NCBI RefSeq assembly: GCF_000429645.1
Contig: NZ_KE386935.1
Location: forward strand, 227,809 to 291,808
Direction of reading: 5' to 3'
From: Niveispirillum irakense DSM 11586
Lineage (GTDB): Bacteria > Pseudomonadota > Alphaproteobacteria > Azospirillales > Azospirillaceae
DNA: 64,000 bases
In this document: piece by piece, positions 48,630 to 57,428 of the stretch
Layout: every line of letters begins with the position of its first letter
How positions within the stretch are numbered: position 1 is the stretch's first letter
Notes under the pieces: generated by a model
Database searches by the model: none
What the model was told of the DNA's origin: nothing
What the model saw: only the letters and a program-made list of their open reading frames with translations
Made by a program: the position numbers and the translations under genes

Positions 48630-50102
48630 ATGGAAGATTTTTCGAATTTCGGGCTGATCGCCCCCCTGGCGGCCGGCTTGCAGACCGCTGGTTACATAAA
48701 GCCGACGCCGATTCAGGCCGCCGCCCTGCCGGCCGCCCTGGAAGGCCGGGACGTGCTGGGCCTGGCCCAGACCGGCACCGGCAAGACCGCCGCCTTCACC
48801 CTGCCCCTGCTGCAGGCCCTGGCGCGCCAGGATCGCCGCGCCCGGCCGAAGGCGCCGCGCGCGCTGGTCGTGCTGCCAACGCGTGAACTGGCGCTGCAGG
48901 TTGGCACCGTGTGCGAACTGCTGGGCATCCAGTTGCCCTATAAGGTGGCCGTGATCCATGGGGGCGTATCGCTGAACCCGCAGATCCGCATGCTGGCCGA
49001 AGGGCTTGATATCCTGGTGGCAACGCCGGGCCGGCTGCTGGACCTGATGAACCAGGGCCATTGCCGGCTGGATGCGGTGGAAGTTTTCGTCGCTGACGAA
49101 GCCGACCGCATGCTGGATATGGGCTTCCTGCCGGCGGTGAAAAAGATTGTGGCGGCCCTGCCCAAGCAGCGCCAGACCCTGTTCTTCTCCGCCACCATGC
49201 CCACGGAAGTCTCGCATCTGGCAACCGGCCTGCTGCGGGACCATGTGCGGGTAGAGGTCACGCCGCCCTCCACCACGGTGGAACGGATCGAACAATCCGT
49301 CATCATGCTGGAGCCGACGCAGAAGGCCCCCACCCTGGTGGCGCTGTTGCGCGATCCGGCGGTGGAAGGGGCCATCATCTTCACCCGCACCAAGCATGGC
49401 GCCAACCGTCTGGCCGCCCAACTTGTCGGCGCTGGCATCGGGGCCGATGCCTACCACGCCAACAAATCGCAGAATGCACGGGAACGGGCGCTGAACGCCT
49501 TCCGCGACGGGAATACCCGCGCGCTGGTCGCCACTGACATTGCCGCCCGCGGCATCGATGTCGAAGGCGTGACCCATGTCTTCAATTATGATCTGCCGGA
49601 AGTGGCGGAAGCCTATGTCCACCGGATTGGCCGTACCGGCCGCGCCGGTCGGGCGGGGCGCGCCGTCTCCCTGGTCACAGCCGCCGACCGGCCGCTGCTG
49701 AAGGCGATTGAGAAGCTGACCCGCCAGACCATCCCGCTGGATCTGATGGGGCCGGCTGCGCCCCAGGCCATGCCGGCCATCAAGCCGGCCCGACCGCCGC
49801 AGCAACAGCAGTCCCGGCGGCCCAAGCCTGCCGGCGGTATGGGTGCGCAAGGCAAGCCCCCGGCCCGCCGGCCGGGTCCGCGCCCGGCTTCTGCGACAGG
49901 GGCGCCGGGCGCTGCCAATGGGGGCGGCAATGCCGGTTCCCCGCAGGCAAACACCGCCGGCCGCCATGCAGGCACCGGGGCTGGCAGCGGCGCGGGCGAC
50001 CAGAACGGCCGCCGCAATGGCCCGCCCGGCGGCCACCCCGCCAATCGCCGTCGCCGGGGTGGCAGGCCGCAAGGCGGGCACGCCCCCGCTGCAAAGGGCT
50101 AA
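48630..50102 (+). CDS. rhlE: DEAD-box ATP-dependent RNA helicase (RhlE-like)
   Basis: This 490-residue helicase has the full set of motifs: PTPIQAAALPAALEGRDVLG (Q motif), AQTGTGKT (Walker A), PTRELALQ, DEAD in VFVADEADRML, SAT, and the C-terminal domain IFTRTKHGA, HRIGRTGRAGRAGRA. A tail from about residue 380 is low in complexity, rich in Pro, Gly, Gln, Ala and Arg (RRRRGGRPQGG), as in RhlE/DeaD-type proteins that bind RNA in a non-specific way. It unwinds RNA and aids ribosome assembly or decay. A long 5' leader suggests regulated expression. A terminator follows. Confidence 0.9.
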   Translation: MEDFSNFGLIAPLAAGLQTAGYIKPTPIQAAALPAALEGRDVLGLAQTGTGKTAAFTLPLLQALARQDRRARPKAPRALVVLPTRELALQVGTVCELLGIQLPYKVAVIHGGVSLNPQIRMLAEGLDILVATPGRLLDLMNQGHCRLDAVEVFVADEADRMLDMGFLPAVKKIVAALPKQRQTLFFSATMPTEVSHLATGLLRDHVRVEVTPPSTTVERIEQSVIMLEPTQKAPTLVALLRDPAVEGAIIFTRTKHGANRLAAQLVGAGIGADAYHANKSQNARERALNAFRDGNTRALVATDIAARGIDVEGVTHVFNYDLPEVAEAYVHRIGRTGRAGRAGRAVSLVTAADRPLLKAIEKLTRQTIPLDLMGPAAPQAMPAIKPARPPQQQQSRRPKPAGGMGAQGKPPARRPGPRPASATGAPGAANGGGNAGSPQANTAGRHAGTGAGSGAGDQNGRRNGPPGGHPANRRRRGGRPQGGHAPAAKG

Positions 50103-50116
50103 GCCCGAAGGCAAAG

Positions 50117-50148
50117 GGTGCTGGGGTAACAGAATAAACCCCAGCACC
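50117..50148 (+). terminator. Terminator after the helicase gene
   Basis: GGTGCTGGGGT and ACCCCAGCACC form a perfect 11-bp stem with a 10-nt loop, followed by TTAGC. It lies 15 bp after the stop codon. Confidence 0.75.
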
Positions 50149-50253
50149 TTAGCAACCGCAGCATACGGTAAGGTGCCCACGATAGCCGGCGACCGAATCG
50201 TGTAACTTTACTACATTTTTAATCCTCCTACGCAGAAGGGGGGCAGCCATCGG

Positions 50254-50304
50254 CGCGATTTGATGGTACAGATGGCTAAAGGCCTACCAAGCCATCAAAT
50301 CGCG
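50254..50304 (+). promoter_or_regulatory. Long inverted repeat in the pyruvate kinase leader
   Basis: CGCGATTTGATGG (50254-50266) and CCATCAAATCGCG (50292-50304) are perfect 13-bp inverted arms with a 25-nt loop, 20 bp before the start codon. In RNA it would place a stable hairpin close to the AAGGAAG ribosome site; in DNA it could be a repressor site. Confidence 0.6.
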
Positions 50305-50324
50305 AAGAAGGAAGCGCCAAGCCC

Positions 50325-51737
50325 ATGCGTCGTCACCGCCACGCCAAGATCGTCGCCACCGTCGGCCCGGCCAGCAACACGCCGGAAAAGCTGCGCGAAC
50401 TGTTCCTGGCCGGGGCCGATGTGTTCCGGTTGAATTTCAGCCATGGCACGCATGAAGACCATGCCAAGGTCCATGCCGCCATCCGTGCGCTGGAACAGGA
50501 AATGGGCCGTCCCATCGGCATTCTGCAGGATTTGCAGGGCCCGAAGATCCGCATCGGCACCCTGGTGGATGGCAAGGAAGAACTGGTGAAGGGGGAGCGG
50601 GTTCGCTTCGTCCTGGGCAAGGAGCCCGGCGCCAAGCAGAATATCCCCCTGCCGCATCCGGAAATCTTCGCCGCCATCATGCCCGGTCAGGATCTGCTGA
50701 TCGATGATGGCCGCGTGCGCGTGAAGGTGAAGGGTGTCACCGACACCACGATTGATGGCGAGGTGATCGTTCCCGGCACCATCTCCAACCGCAAGGGCGT
50801 GAACCTGCCGGGCACGGCACTGGACATGTCGCCCCTGACGGAGAAGGACCGCGCCGACCTGGCATTCGGCCTGTCGCTGGGGATGGACTGGATCGCGCTG
50901 TCCTTCGTGCAGCGCCCGTCGGACGTGATTGAGGCCAAGAGCATCATCGGCGATCGCGCCGGGCTGGTTGCCAAGATCGAGAAGCCGCAGGCATTGGAAA
51001 AGATCGATGATATCGTCCGCTTGTCTGACGCCATCATGGTGGCGCGCGGCGACATGGGCGTGGAAATCCCGCCGGAGGATGTGCCCGGTCGCCAGAAGGA
51101 ACTGGTGCGCGCGTGCCGTCTGGCCGCCAAGCCGGTGATCGTGGCCACCCAGATGCTGGACAGCATGGTTGCCACCCCCACCCCGACCCGCGCGGAAGCG
51201 TCTGACGTGGCGACCGCGGTTTATGACGGGGCTGATGCCGTGATGCTTTCGGCCGAAAGTGCTTCCGGCCAGTACCCCGTGGAATCCGTGTCGATGATGA
51301 GCCGCATCATCGCGTCCACCGAACGCCACAGCGCCTATCGCCCCATCATCACCGCGCTGGAACCGGAAGTGGACACCACCCCGTCGCATGCGGTTGCCGC
51401 CGTCGGTGCCGATCTGGCCCAGACCATCGGTGCCGCGGCCATCTTCGCTTTCACCTCCAGCGGCAATACGGTGGCCCGTATCGCCCGCAAGCGGCCGGAC
51501 GTGCCGGTGCTGGCCGCCACGCCCAATCCGGATGTGGCCCGCCGGCTCTGCCTGTTCTGGGGCGCGCACCCGATCCAGTCCGGCGATGTCGGCACGTATG
51601 AGGAAATGGTGGTGCGTGCCAAGGAACTGGCCGCTTCCAACGAATTTGCCCAGACCGGCCAGCGCATCGTGGTCGTTGCCGGCATCCCCTTCGGTCAGGC
51701 CGGCAGCACCAACAATCTGCGCGTCGCGAAACTTTGA
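50325..51737 (+). CDS. pyk: Pyruvate kinase
   Basis: This 470-residue enzyme transfers phosphate from phosphoenolpyruvate to ADP, giving pyruvate and ATP. Diagnostic segments are KIVATVGPASNTPEKLRELF, the B-domain QDLQGPKIRIGTL, the active-site signature RGDMGVEIPPEDVPGRQKEL with MVATQMLDSM-like VIVATQMLDSM, DVATAVYDGADAVMLSAESA and a C-terminal domain with GNTVARIARKRP. The length fits. It is a single gene with a strong terminator. The inverted repeat in its leader suggests unusual control, for example by a sugar-phosphate or trans-acting RNA. Confidence 0.96.
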   Translation: MRRHRHAKIVATVGPASNTPEKLRELFLAGADVFRLNFSHGTHEDHAKVHAAIRALEQEMGRPIGILQDLQGPKIRIGTLVDGKEELVKGERVRFVLGKEPGAKQNIPLPHPEIFAAIMPGQDLLIDDGRVRVKVKGVTDTTIDGEVIVPGTISNRKGVNLPGTALDMSPLTEKDRADLAFGLSLGMDWIALSFVQRPSDVIEAKSIIGDRAGLVAKIEKPQALEKIDDIVRLSDAIMVARGDMGVEIPPEDVPGRQKELVRACRLAAKPVIVATQMLDSMVATPTPTRAEASDVATAVYDGADAVMLSAESASGQYPVESVSMMSRIIASTERHSAYRPIITALEPEVDTTPSHAVAAVGADLAQTIGAAAIFAFTSSGNTVARIARKRPDVPVLAATPNPDVARRLCLFWGAHPIQSGDVGTYEEMVVRAKELAASNEFAQTGQRIVVVAGIPFGQAGSTNNLRVAKL

Positions 51738-51782
51738 GAGAGGGGGCGGGCCGCGTCGCCCGCCCCTTTCCTACCGCCTCGG

Positions 51783-51807
51783 AAAAGCCCCGCTAACCGG
51801 GGCTTTT
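51783..51807. terminator. Bidirectional terminator between pyk and the GH2 gene
   Basis: AAAAGCCCCG and CGGGGCTTTT form a 10-bp stem with a 5-nt loop and T tails on both strands. A further GGGGCGGG/CCCGCCCC stem lies just before it. Confidence 0.88.
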
Positions 51808-51824
51808 CTTTTGGCTGCGGCAGA

Positions 51825-54218
51825 TCACTCCACAGCCTTGATCGTTGCCGTGGCGCTTTTCACGCCGGGGGCCGTCACCTTCACCTTGATGCTGCCTTTG
51901 GTCTCGCTGGCACGGACCATCAGCAGGGCGCGGCCTTCCCGTGCCTTGCGCGTTGGCTCCTGGAACATGGTGTGATCGCCGGACGGCGCACCATTATCAA
52001 AGCCGGCCATCACGCCCGCGCCGGTCACCTCCGCCGTCAAGGGCAAGGCGGCATCGGGGACCAGCGTGCCGTTCTTGTCCACCACCTCAACCCGGATGAA
52101 GCCGATATTGTCAAAGCCGGGGGCGAGGCTCTGCTGCTCCGCCACCAGCCGCAGCGCGGCGGGCTTGCCGGCGGTGCGCAACTCCTCCTCCGCAACCTTG
52201 GCGGCGCCGTTGAAGGCGACGGCCTTCACCGTGCCGGGCACGAAATCCACCTCGAACAGGACCGGGCTGTCATCTTCATTGCGGGGCTTCACCCCTTGGG
52301 AGCGGCCATTGACGAACAGTTCCACCCGCTCGGCATTGGTATAGATTTCCACCTTCTCCTTATGCGGCTCCCGGTTGGCGGGCGACCAGTCGGCCAGCGC
52401 GGTCGGTCCCTTGGGGGCCGGCAGGGCAACTGCCGTCGGGGTGGGCATCTCGCTATTGTCGAACTGTTCAGCCACGCGGCGGGCAATATGGACGACCGGC
52501 TTTTCCGACCACCAGGCCGCCCGCTCCTTGGCCAGCGGCTTCAGCGCATCGGTGCGGTCAACCAGACCGGACGGGTTGGAGATGGCGGGCCAGCCGGTGC
52601 GGTCCGCCTCACCCAGATAATCCACGCCTGTCCACAAGAACATGCCGGCATAGGCCGGGTTGTCGCGCACCACCAGCCAGGAGCCCCGGTTCTTGGAATT
52701 CTCCGTGCCAATGATCTTGCGGCTGGGCTTGTCGGCATGGGCCGCCGCCAGTTCCTTTTCCCGGTAATTCTGCCCGACCACATCCAGCATGTCGGCCAGC
52801 CCGTTCTGATAATCGCCCGTCGTGTTGGGGCGGAACAGGGCCATGGTCACAGGGCGGGTCGGGTCTTCTGCATGGAAGACGCCCATCAACCGTTCCAGGA
52901 TCGATTTGGCGACGATCGGATAAGGCGTATCGTGGATCTCATTGCCCACGCTCCAGATCACGACGGAGGGGTGGTTGCGGTCGCGGCGAACGAATTCACG
53001 CGCGTCGAGCGCACTCCAGTCCGTGAAATAGAGGTGATAATCATAGGGGTTCTTGGCCACCGTCCACATGTCGAACGCCTCGTTCATCACAATGATGCCG
53101 AGCCGGTCGCAGAGGTCCAGAACCTCCGGTGAGAAAGGATGGTGGGCCGTGCGGATGGCGTTCACGCCCAGGGCCTGCATCCCCTTCAACCGCCGCTCCC
53201 AGAAGGAGAGCGGCACCGCCATGCCAAAGGCACCGCCATCGGCATGCAGGGCCACGCCCTTCAACTTGATATTGCGGCCATTCAGCCAGAAGCCGGTGGC
53301 GGCGTCGAACCGCGCCTCCCGGATGCCGAAGCGGACCTCATCATTATCCAGCAGCGCGCCATCATCGGCCACCACCTTGATCCGCGCGGTATAGAGCGCG
53401 GGATCGTTGATATCCCAGCGCCGTGCCTGCGCCAGATCCAGGCTCGCGGTCAGGGGCACGGCGCGGCCGGGCGGCAGCACGGTTTCCGCCCCTTGCAGGG
53501 TGCCGGCGGGCTTGCCGTCCGGGCCGATCAGTTCCACCTCCAGCCGGGCGCGACGCTCAGCCTTGGTGCGGTTCATGATGCTGCTTTCCACCGCCACCGT
53601 GGCGCCCTGCGCCGTAAGGTGCGGCGTCGTCACCCGACTGCCCCAGGTATCGACATAGATGTCGCCGGTGGTGATCAGCCGGACATGGCGATAAATGCCG
53701 GACCCGGCATACCAGCGCGATGCGGGCTGGCGCTCCGTATCCGCACGGACGGCGATGACATTGCGCCCCGCCTCCCCCGCCCCATACCGCAGATGGTCGG
53801 TCAATTCGTAGCGGAAGCTGGAATAGCCGTTGGGCCGGTGGCCGATATGCTGGCCATTCACCCAGACGCCGCTATGGGCCATCACGCCATCAAATTCGAT
53901 GAAATAGCGCCGGCCAGCCTGGGCCTGTTCCAGCGTGAAATCCTTGCGATACCAGGCAACGCCCGTGGGCAGGAAGCCGCCGGCCCCACCAGCGGGCGCA
54001 TATTGGTCGAACGGGCCCGCAATGGACCAGTCATGCGGCACATCCACCCGCGTCCAGCCGGAATCATCGGCTGTCAGCGCTTCCGCCCCGGCAATATCTC
54101 CCTTGGTGAAACGCCAATCCGCGTTGAAGGAAGATATCTCCCGTTGCGCCCAGGCCGGGGCGGTGATCATGCCCATGGATAGAATCGTAGCGGCCAGCAG
54201 CTTCGATAAGGTACGCAT
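51825..54218 (-). CDS. Secreted GH2 beta-galactosidase-like glycosidase
   Basis: This 797-residue protein has a signal peptide (LLAATILSMGMITAPAWAQ), the GH2 sugar-binding and immunoglobulin-like domains, and a TIM barrel. The acid/base Glu lies in NHPSVVIWSVGNEIHD (about residue 427) and the nucleophile in IGTENSKNRGSW (about residue 503). A C-terminal domain with DUF4982-like sequence and a terminal Big-like fold complete the layout seen in periplasmic GH2 enzymes of polysaccharide degraders. Beta-galactosidase activity on pectic or arabinogalactan side chains is plausible given the rhamnose genes nearby; beta-glucuronidase or beta-mannosidase relatives cannot be excluded. Confidence 0.85.
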   Translation of the reverse strand: MRTLSKLLAATILSMGMITAPAWAQREISSFNADWRFTKGDIAGAEALTADDSGWTRVDVPHDWSIAGPFDQYAPAGGAGGFLPTGVAWYRKDFTLEQAQAGRRYFIEFDGVMAHSGVWVNGQHIGHRPNGYSSFRYELTDHLRYGAGEAGRNVIAVRADTERQPASRWYAGSGIYRHVRLITTGDIYVDTWGSRVTTPHLTAQGATVAVESSIMNRTKAERRARLEVELIGPDGKPAGTLQGAETVLPPGRAVPLTASLDLAQARRWDINDPALYTARIKVVADDGALLDNDEVRFGIREARFDAATGFWLNGRNIKLKGVALHADGGAFGMAVPLSFWERRLKGMQALGVNAIRTAHHPFSPEVLDLCDRLGIIVMNEAFDMWTVAKNPYDYHLYFTDWSALDAREFVRRDRNHPSVVIWSVGNEIHDTPYPIVAKSILERLMGVFHAEDPTRPVTMALFRPNTTGDYQNGLADMLDVVGQNYREKELAAAHADKPSRKIIGTENSKNRGSWLVVRDNPAYAGMFLWTGVDYLGEADRTGWPAISNPSGLVDRTDALKPLAKERAAWWSEKPVVHIARRVAEQFDNSEMPTPTAVALPAPKGPTALADWSPANREPHKEKVEIYTNAERVELFVNGRSQGVKPRNEDDSPVLFEVDFVPGTVKAVAFNGAAKVAEEELRTAGKPAALRLVAEQQSLAPGFDNIGFIRVEVVDKNGTLVPDAALPLTAEVTGAGVMAGFDNGAPSGDHTMFQEPTRKAREGRALLMVRASETKGSIKVKVTAPGVKSATATIKAVE

Positions 54219-54555
54219 TATCCCCCCGGATTTCTCATATTATGAAATTATTTCCCATCATACGTCAAAAGCGGGTTTTCATAAATATGATAAATCCGGA
54301 GCGCCGGTAAAAATGACCAGATCAGCTTTGGTTGTAGTTTGTTAAATATTACAATTTTGGGAACAGGCCCCATAGGGTAGTGCTGAATGGCGTTAAATGA
54401 TTAACCCGTTAAAAGCGCCCGTTATCTCTGATCACCTGAAAAAGAAAGATTTTTAGTAAATTTGTCGCTACAATGAGCATGTGATTGATGCTTATCCCCG
54501 TATGTGTCGCTTTGTAATCATTCCCTGTGAGCGCCTTGCTTTGTGAGCGTCTTGG
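54219..54555. other. 337-bp AT-rich intergenic region with palindromes
   Basis: No gene is visible. TCATATTATGA (54236-54246) and TCATAAATATGA (54280-54291) are palindromes near the GH2 start that may be operator sites. The diguanylate cyclase promoter must also lie here. Confidence 0.5.
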
Positions 54556-55761
54556 ATGTCGCCAGCTCTCGATCTCCCCACCATGTTCGCGACGAACGCG
54601 CTGGTCAGCGCCATTGGCGGGGTTATTCTTTTGCTGGTGCAGCGCGGGCAGACCAATCTGCCGGGGGTCGGGCTCTGGGCTGCCGGCCGGTTCATCCTTA
54701 CGGCGGCCTGTTTTTCCTATTTCATCGGGCTGGAAGCGAACCGCAGTGGCATCATCCTGGGGATGGTTCTGGTCGTAACCAGCGTCCTGGTCGATTATTT
54801 CGCCTATGCCCGCTATATGGGCCGACGATCGCGGGCCCGGTGGCCCCTGGCGATGGCCACCCTTCTGGGCATCCTGGCCATTTTCATCCTGGCGCTCCCC
54901 AGGCCCAATCCGGGCCCGACCCTGGCCGTCTTCATAGCCGTCAATGCTGCGCTCAACCTCGCCACGGGGCGGTTTCTACTGCTTTACCGGCCCCCCGACC
55001 TGCATGGTCCGGCCACGGCCATTGCCAGCCTGCATCTGGTATGGGGCGTGTTGACCCTGGCGCGCTTGGTCTTTCTGATCAGCAATGATTTTGATGTCGG
55101 GGCCATGGCCAGCACTAATACGGCCAGCATGTTCTTTGCCAGCTTCCATGCCACCTGTCAGACGGTGGGGCTGCTCTGGCTGGTTGTGGCGCGGCTGCAG
55201 ATCAATCTGCGCCAGAAGGCCGATACCGACCCGCTGACCGGGCTGCTGAACCGCCGTGCCCTGCAAACGGCGTTTGAAAGCCTGGAGGCGCGGCTGCGGG
55301 CGGATGGCGGCGGCTTTGCCGTCATCATTTTCGATCTGGACCATTTCAAGCGGCTGAATGACGAATATGGCCATGCCGCCGGCGATGCCATGCTGGTGGC
55401 GGTGGCCAGCACCACACGTTCCAGCACGCGCCCCGGCGATGTACAAGCCCGGCTGGGGGGCGAGGAATTTTGCATTGTCCTGCCCGCTGCCGGCCTGGGT
55501 GAGGCCCTGGATATCGCCGAGCGTCTGCGGCTGGCGATTGCCGGCCTCCGTTTGCCGGACCTCCCCGTCCAGATCACCGCCAGTTTTGGCGTTGCCAGCA
55601 GCGGCGCCCATGGCCAGGACGGCAACGGCCTGATCCGCGCCGCCGACGATGCGCTCTACTGCGCCAAAAGAAACGGCCGCAACCATGTTCAGGTTGCGGC
55701 CGATATCTCTTTAATCCAGCGGCCGGAAGGGCCGCCATCCTTGATCCTGACCGGCAAATAG
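54556..55761 (+). CDS. Membrane-bound diguanylate cyclase (GGDEF domain)
   Basis: This 401-residue protein makes cyclic di-GMP from two GTP. About six to seven N-terminal membrane segments (residues 10-210, such as ALVSAIGGVILLLVQRG and IILGMVLVVTSVLVDYFAY) are followed by a GGDEF domain (about 225-375) with DTDPLTGLLNRRAL at its start and an active-site GGEEF (about 300). The inhibitory RxxD site is present as RPGD five residues before GGEEF, so product inhibition is expected. No sensor domain beyond the membrane part is recognised. It lies between the GH2 gene and the SDR gene, apparently on its own transcript. Confidence 0.88.
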   Translation: MSPALDLPTMFATNALVSAIGGVILLLVQRGQTNLPGVGLWAAGRFILTAACFSYFIGLEANRSGIILGMVLVVTSVLVDYFAYARYMGRRSRARWPLAMATLLGILAIFILALPRPNPGPTLAVFIAVNAALNLATGRFLLLYRPPDLHGPATAIASLHLVWGVLTLARLVFLISNDFDVGAMASTNTASMFFASFHATCQTVGLLWLVVARLQINLRQKADTDPLTGLLNRRALQTAFESLEARLRADGGGFAVIIFDLDHFKRLNDEYGHAAGDAMLVAVASTTRSSTRPGDVQARLGGEEFCIVLPAAGLGEALDIAERLRLAIAGLRLPDLPVQITASFGVASSGAHGQDGNGLIRAADDALYCAKRNGRNHVQVAADISLIQRPEGPPSLILTGK

Positions 55762-55793
55762 CCCTGCCGCCGTCACCGGCAGCAGGGCTATTT
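55756..55793. terminator. Bidirectional terminator between the cyclase and rhamnose-pathway genes
   Basis: AAATAGCCCTGC and GCAGGGCTATTT form a perfect 12-bp stem with a 14-nt loop. The left arm includes the stop codon of the cyclase gene. It serves two convergent genes. Confidence 0.9.
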
Positions 55794-55800
55794 ACACGCA

Positions 55801-56550
55801 TCAGTAGGTGGTGCGGCCACCGGAAATGTCGAAGGTCGACGCGGTGGTGAAGCTGCATTCGGTGCTGGCCATCCAGCAGATCATGGATGCGACCTCATGC
55901 ACCTCGCCCAGGCGACCCGCCGGGATCTTGGACAGCATATAGTCGATCTGGCTCTGCGGCAGCTGCTCCAGGATCGGGCTCTTGAAGGTGGCCGGCGTCA
56001 GCGCATTCACGCGGATGCCGGTCTTCGCCAGTTCCTTGCCCAGCGACTTGGTCAGGCCGATCACGCCCGCCTTGGAGGCCGAATAGGCCGAGGCGTTCGG
56101 ATTGCCTTCCTTGCCCGCCACCGACGACACGTTGACGATGCGGCCATAATCGTTCTTCAGCATGAAGGGCACGACAGCGCGGCAGCAATAGAACAGGCCG
56201 TTCAGGTTGATGTCGATGACCCGGCGCCAGCTATCCAGCGGGAATTCATGCACCGGCACCGTGGCGCCGGTGATACCGGCGCTGGCGACCAGAACATCCA
56301 CCCGGCCCATCTTCGCAAAGCTCTCCGCCGCAGCCGCTTCAACGGCGGCAGCATCGGAGACATCCAGCTTGATGGTGTGAACGGCGCCCGTGGCTTCCTT
56401 GGCGGCAGCCAGCGCATCGTCGTTCATGTCCCACAACGTGACCTGGGCACCTTCCGCCGTCAGGCGGGCCGCCACATCGCGGCCAACGCCCGAGGCGCCG
56501 CCGGTGATGATGGCCGCCTGGCCGGCAAAACGTCCTGCATAGACACTCAT
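55801..56550 (-). CDS. SDR oxidoreductase, probable L-2-keto-3-deoxyrhamnonate 4-dehydrogenase
   Basis: This 249-residue short-chain dehydrogenase has the NAD motif TGGASGVGRDVA, the catalytic Ser in NVSSVAGKEG and YSASKAG (Tyr/Lys). In the non-phosphorylative L-rhamnose route (LRA5 of Sphingomonas) such an enzyme oxidises 2-keto-3-deoxy-L-rhamnonate to the 2,4-diketo acid. The assignment rests on gene order: its start overlaps the LRA6-like FAH-fold gene by 4 bp, with rhamnonate dehydratase and a rhamnose dehydrogenase upstream. SDR sequence alone would not separate it from other sugar-acid dehydrogenases. Confidence 0.78.
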   Translation of the reverse strand: MSVYAGRFAGQAAIITGGASGVGRDVAARLTAEGAQVTLWDMNDDALAAAKEATGAVHTIKLDVSDAAAVEAAAAESFAKMGRVDVLVASAGITGATVPVHEFPLDSWRRVIDINLNGLFYCCRAVVPFMLKNDYGRIVNVSSVAGKEGNPNASAYSASKAGVIGLTKSLGKELAKTGIRVNALTPATFKSPILEQLPQSQIDYMLSKIPAGRLGEVHEVASMICWMASTECSFTTASTFDISGGRTTY

Positions 56551-57410
56551 GCCACACCCCCGGCCTGCCAGGCGATGACGTCCTGGCGCTGCTCACCCAG
56601 CTTCTCGATGCCCAGCTTGATGACGTCACCGGCCTTCAGATATTTCGGCTCCGGCTTCTGGCCCAGGCCGACGCCCGGCGGGGTGCCGGTGGTGATCAGG
56701 TCGCCCGGCTCCAGCGTGATGAATTTGGAGATATAGGCAACAAGCTGCTGGCAGGTGAAGATCATCGTCTTGCTGTTGCCGTTCTGGTAGCGGTGGCCGT
56801 TCACTTCCAGCCACATGCCCAGGTTCTGCGGGTCACCCACCTCGTCAGAGGTGACAACCCAGGGGCCGACCGGACCGAACGTGTCGCAGCCCTTGCCCTT
56901 ATCCCAGGTGCCACCACGCTCGACCTGGAATTCACGCTCCGACACGTCATTGATCAGGACATAACCGGCCACATGGTCCAGGGCGTCGGCCTCTTCCACA
57001 TAGCGGGCGGTCTTGCCGATGACGATGCCCAGTTCCACTTCCCAGTCGGTCTTGACCGAATCCTTGGGGATCATGACCGGATCATTGGGGCCGTTCAGGC
57101 AGGAAATCGCCTTGGTGAACAGCACCGGCTCCGACGGGATCGGCAGGTTGGATTCAGCGGCATGGTCGGCAAAGTTCAGGCCGACGGCGATGAACTTGCG
57201 CACGCCATTGATCGGCACGCCATAACGCGGGTTACCGCTCACAGCGGGAAGCGAAGCCGGGTCGATCTTGGCAATCGCGGCCAGACCTTCCGGGGTCAGC
57301 GTGTCCGGGGTGATATCGTTGATGTGGCCGGACAGGTCGCGGATGGTGCCCGTGGCATCCATCAGGCCGGGCTTCTCCTGCCCCTTCGGGCCATAACGAA
57401 GCAGCTTCAT
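56547..57410 (-). CDS. FAH-fold hydrolase, probable 2,4-diketo-3-deoxy-L-rhamnonate hydrolase
   Basis: This 287-residue fumarylacetoacetate-hydrolase-fold enzyme has the metal-binding blocks VGLNFADHAAESN, VELGIVIGKTARYV, GYVLINDVSERE and ITTGTPPGVGLGQ. LRA6-type enzymes cleave 2,4-diketo-3-deoxy-L-rhamnonate to pyruvate and L-lactate. The neighbouring dehydratase and dehydrogenases support this over the ureidoglycolate lyase name often given to relatives. It overlaps the downstream SDR by 4 bp and follows the dehydratase closely. The lutABC genes nearby would oxidise the lactate formed. Confidence 0.8.
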   Translation of the reverse strand: MKLLRYGPKGQEKPGLMDATGTIRDLSGHINDITPDTLTPEGLAAIAKIDPASLPAVSGNPRYGVPINGVRKFIAVGLNFADHAAESNLPIPSEPVLFTKAISCLNGPNDPVMIPKDSVKTDWEVELGIVIGKTARYVEEADALDHVAGYVLINDVSEREFQVERGGTWDKGKGCDTFGPVGPWVVTSDEVGDPQNLGMWLEVNGHRYQNGNSKTMIFTCQQLVAYISKFITLEPGDLITTGTPPGVGLGQKPEPKYLKAGDVIKLGIEKLGEQRQDVIAWQAGGVA

Positions 57411-57428
57411 GGGATTATAGCCTTATGC

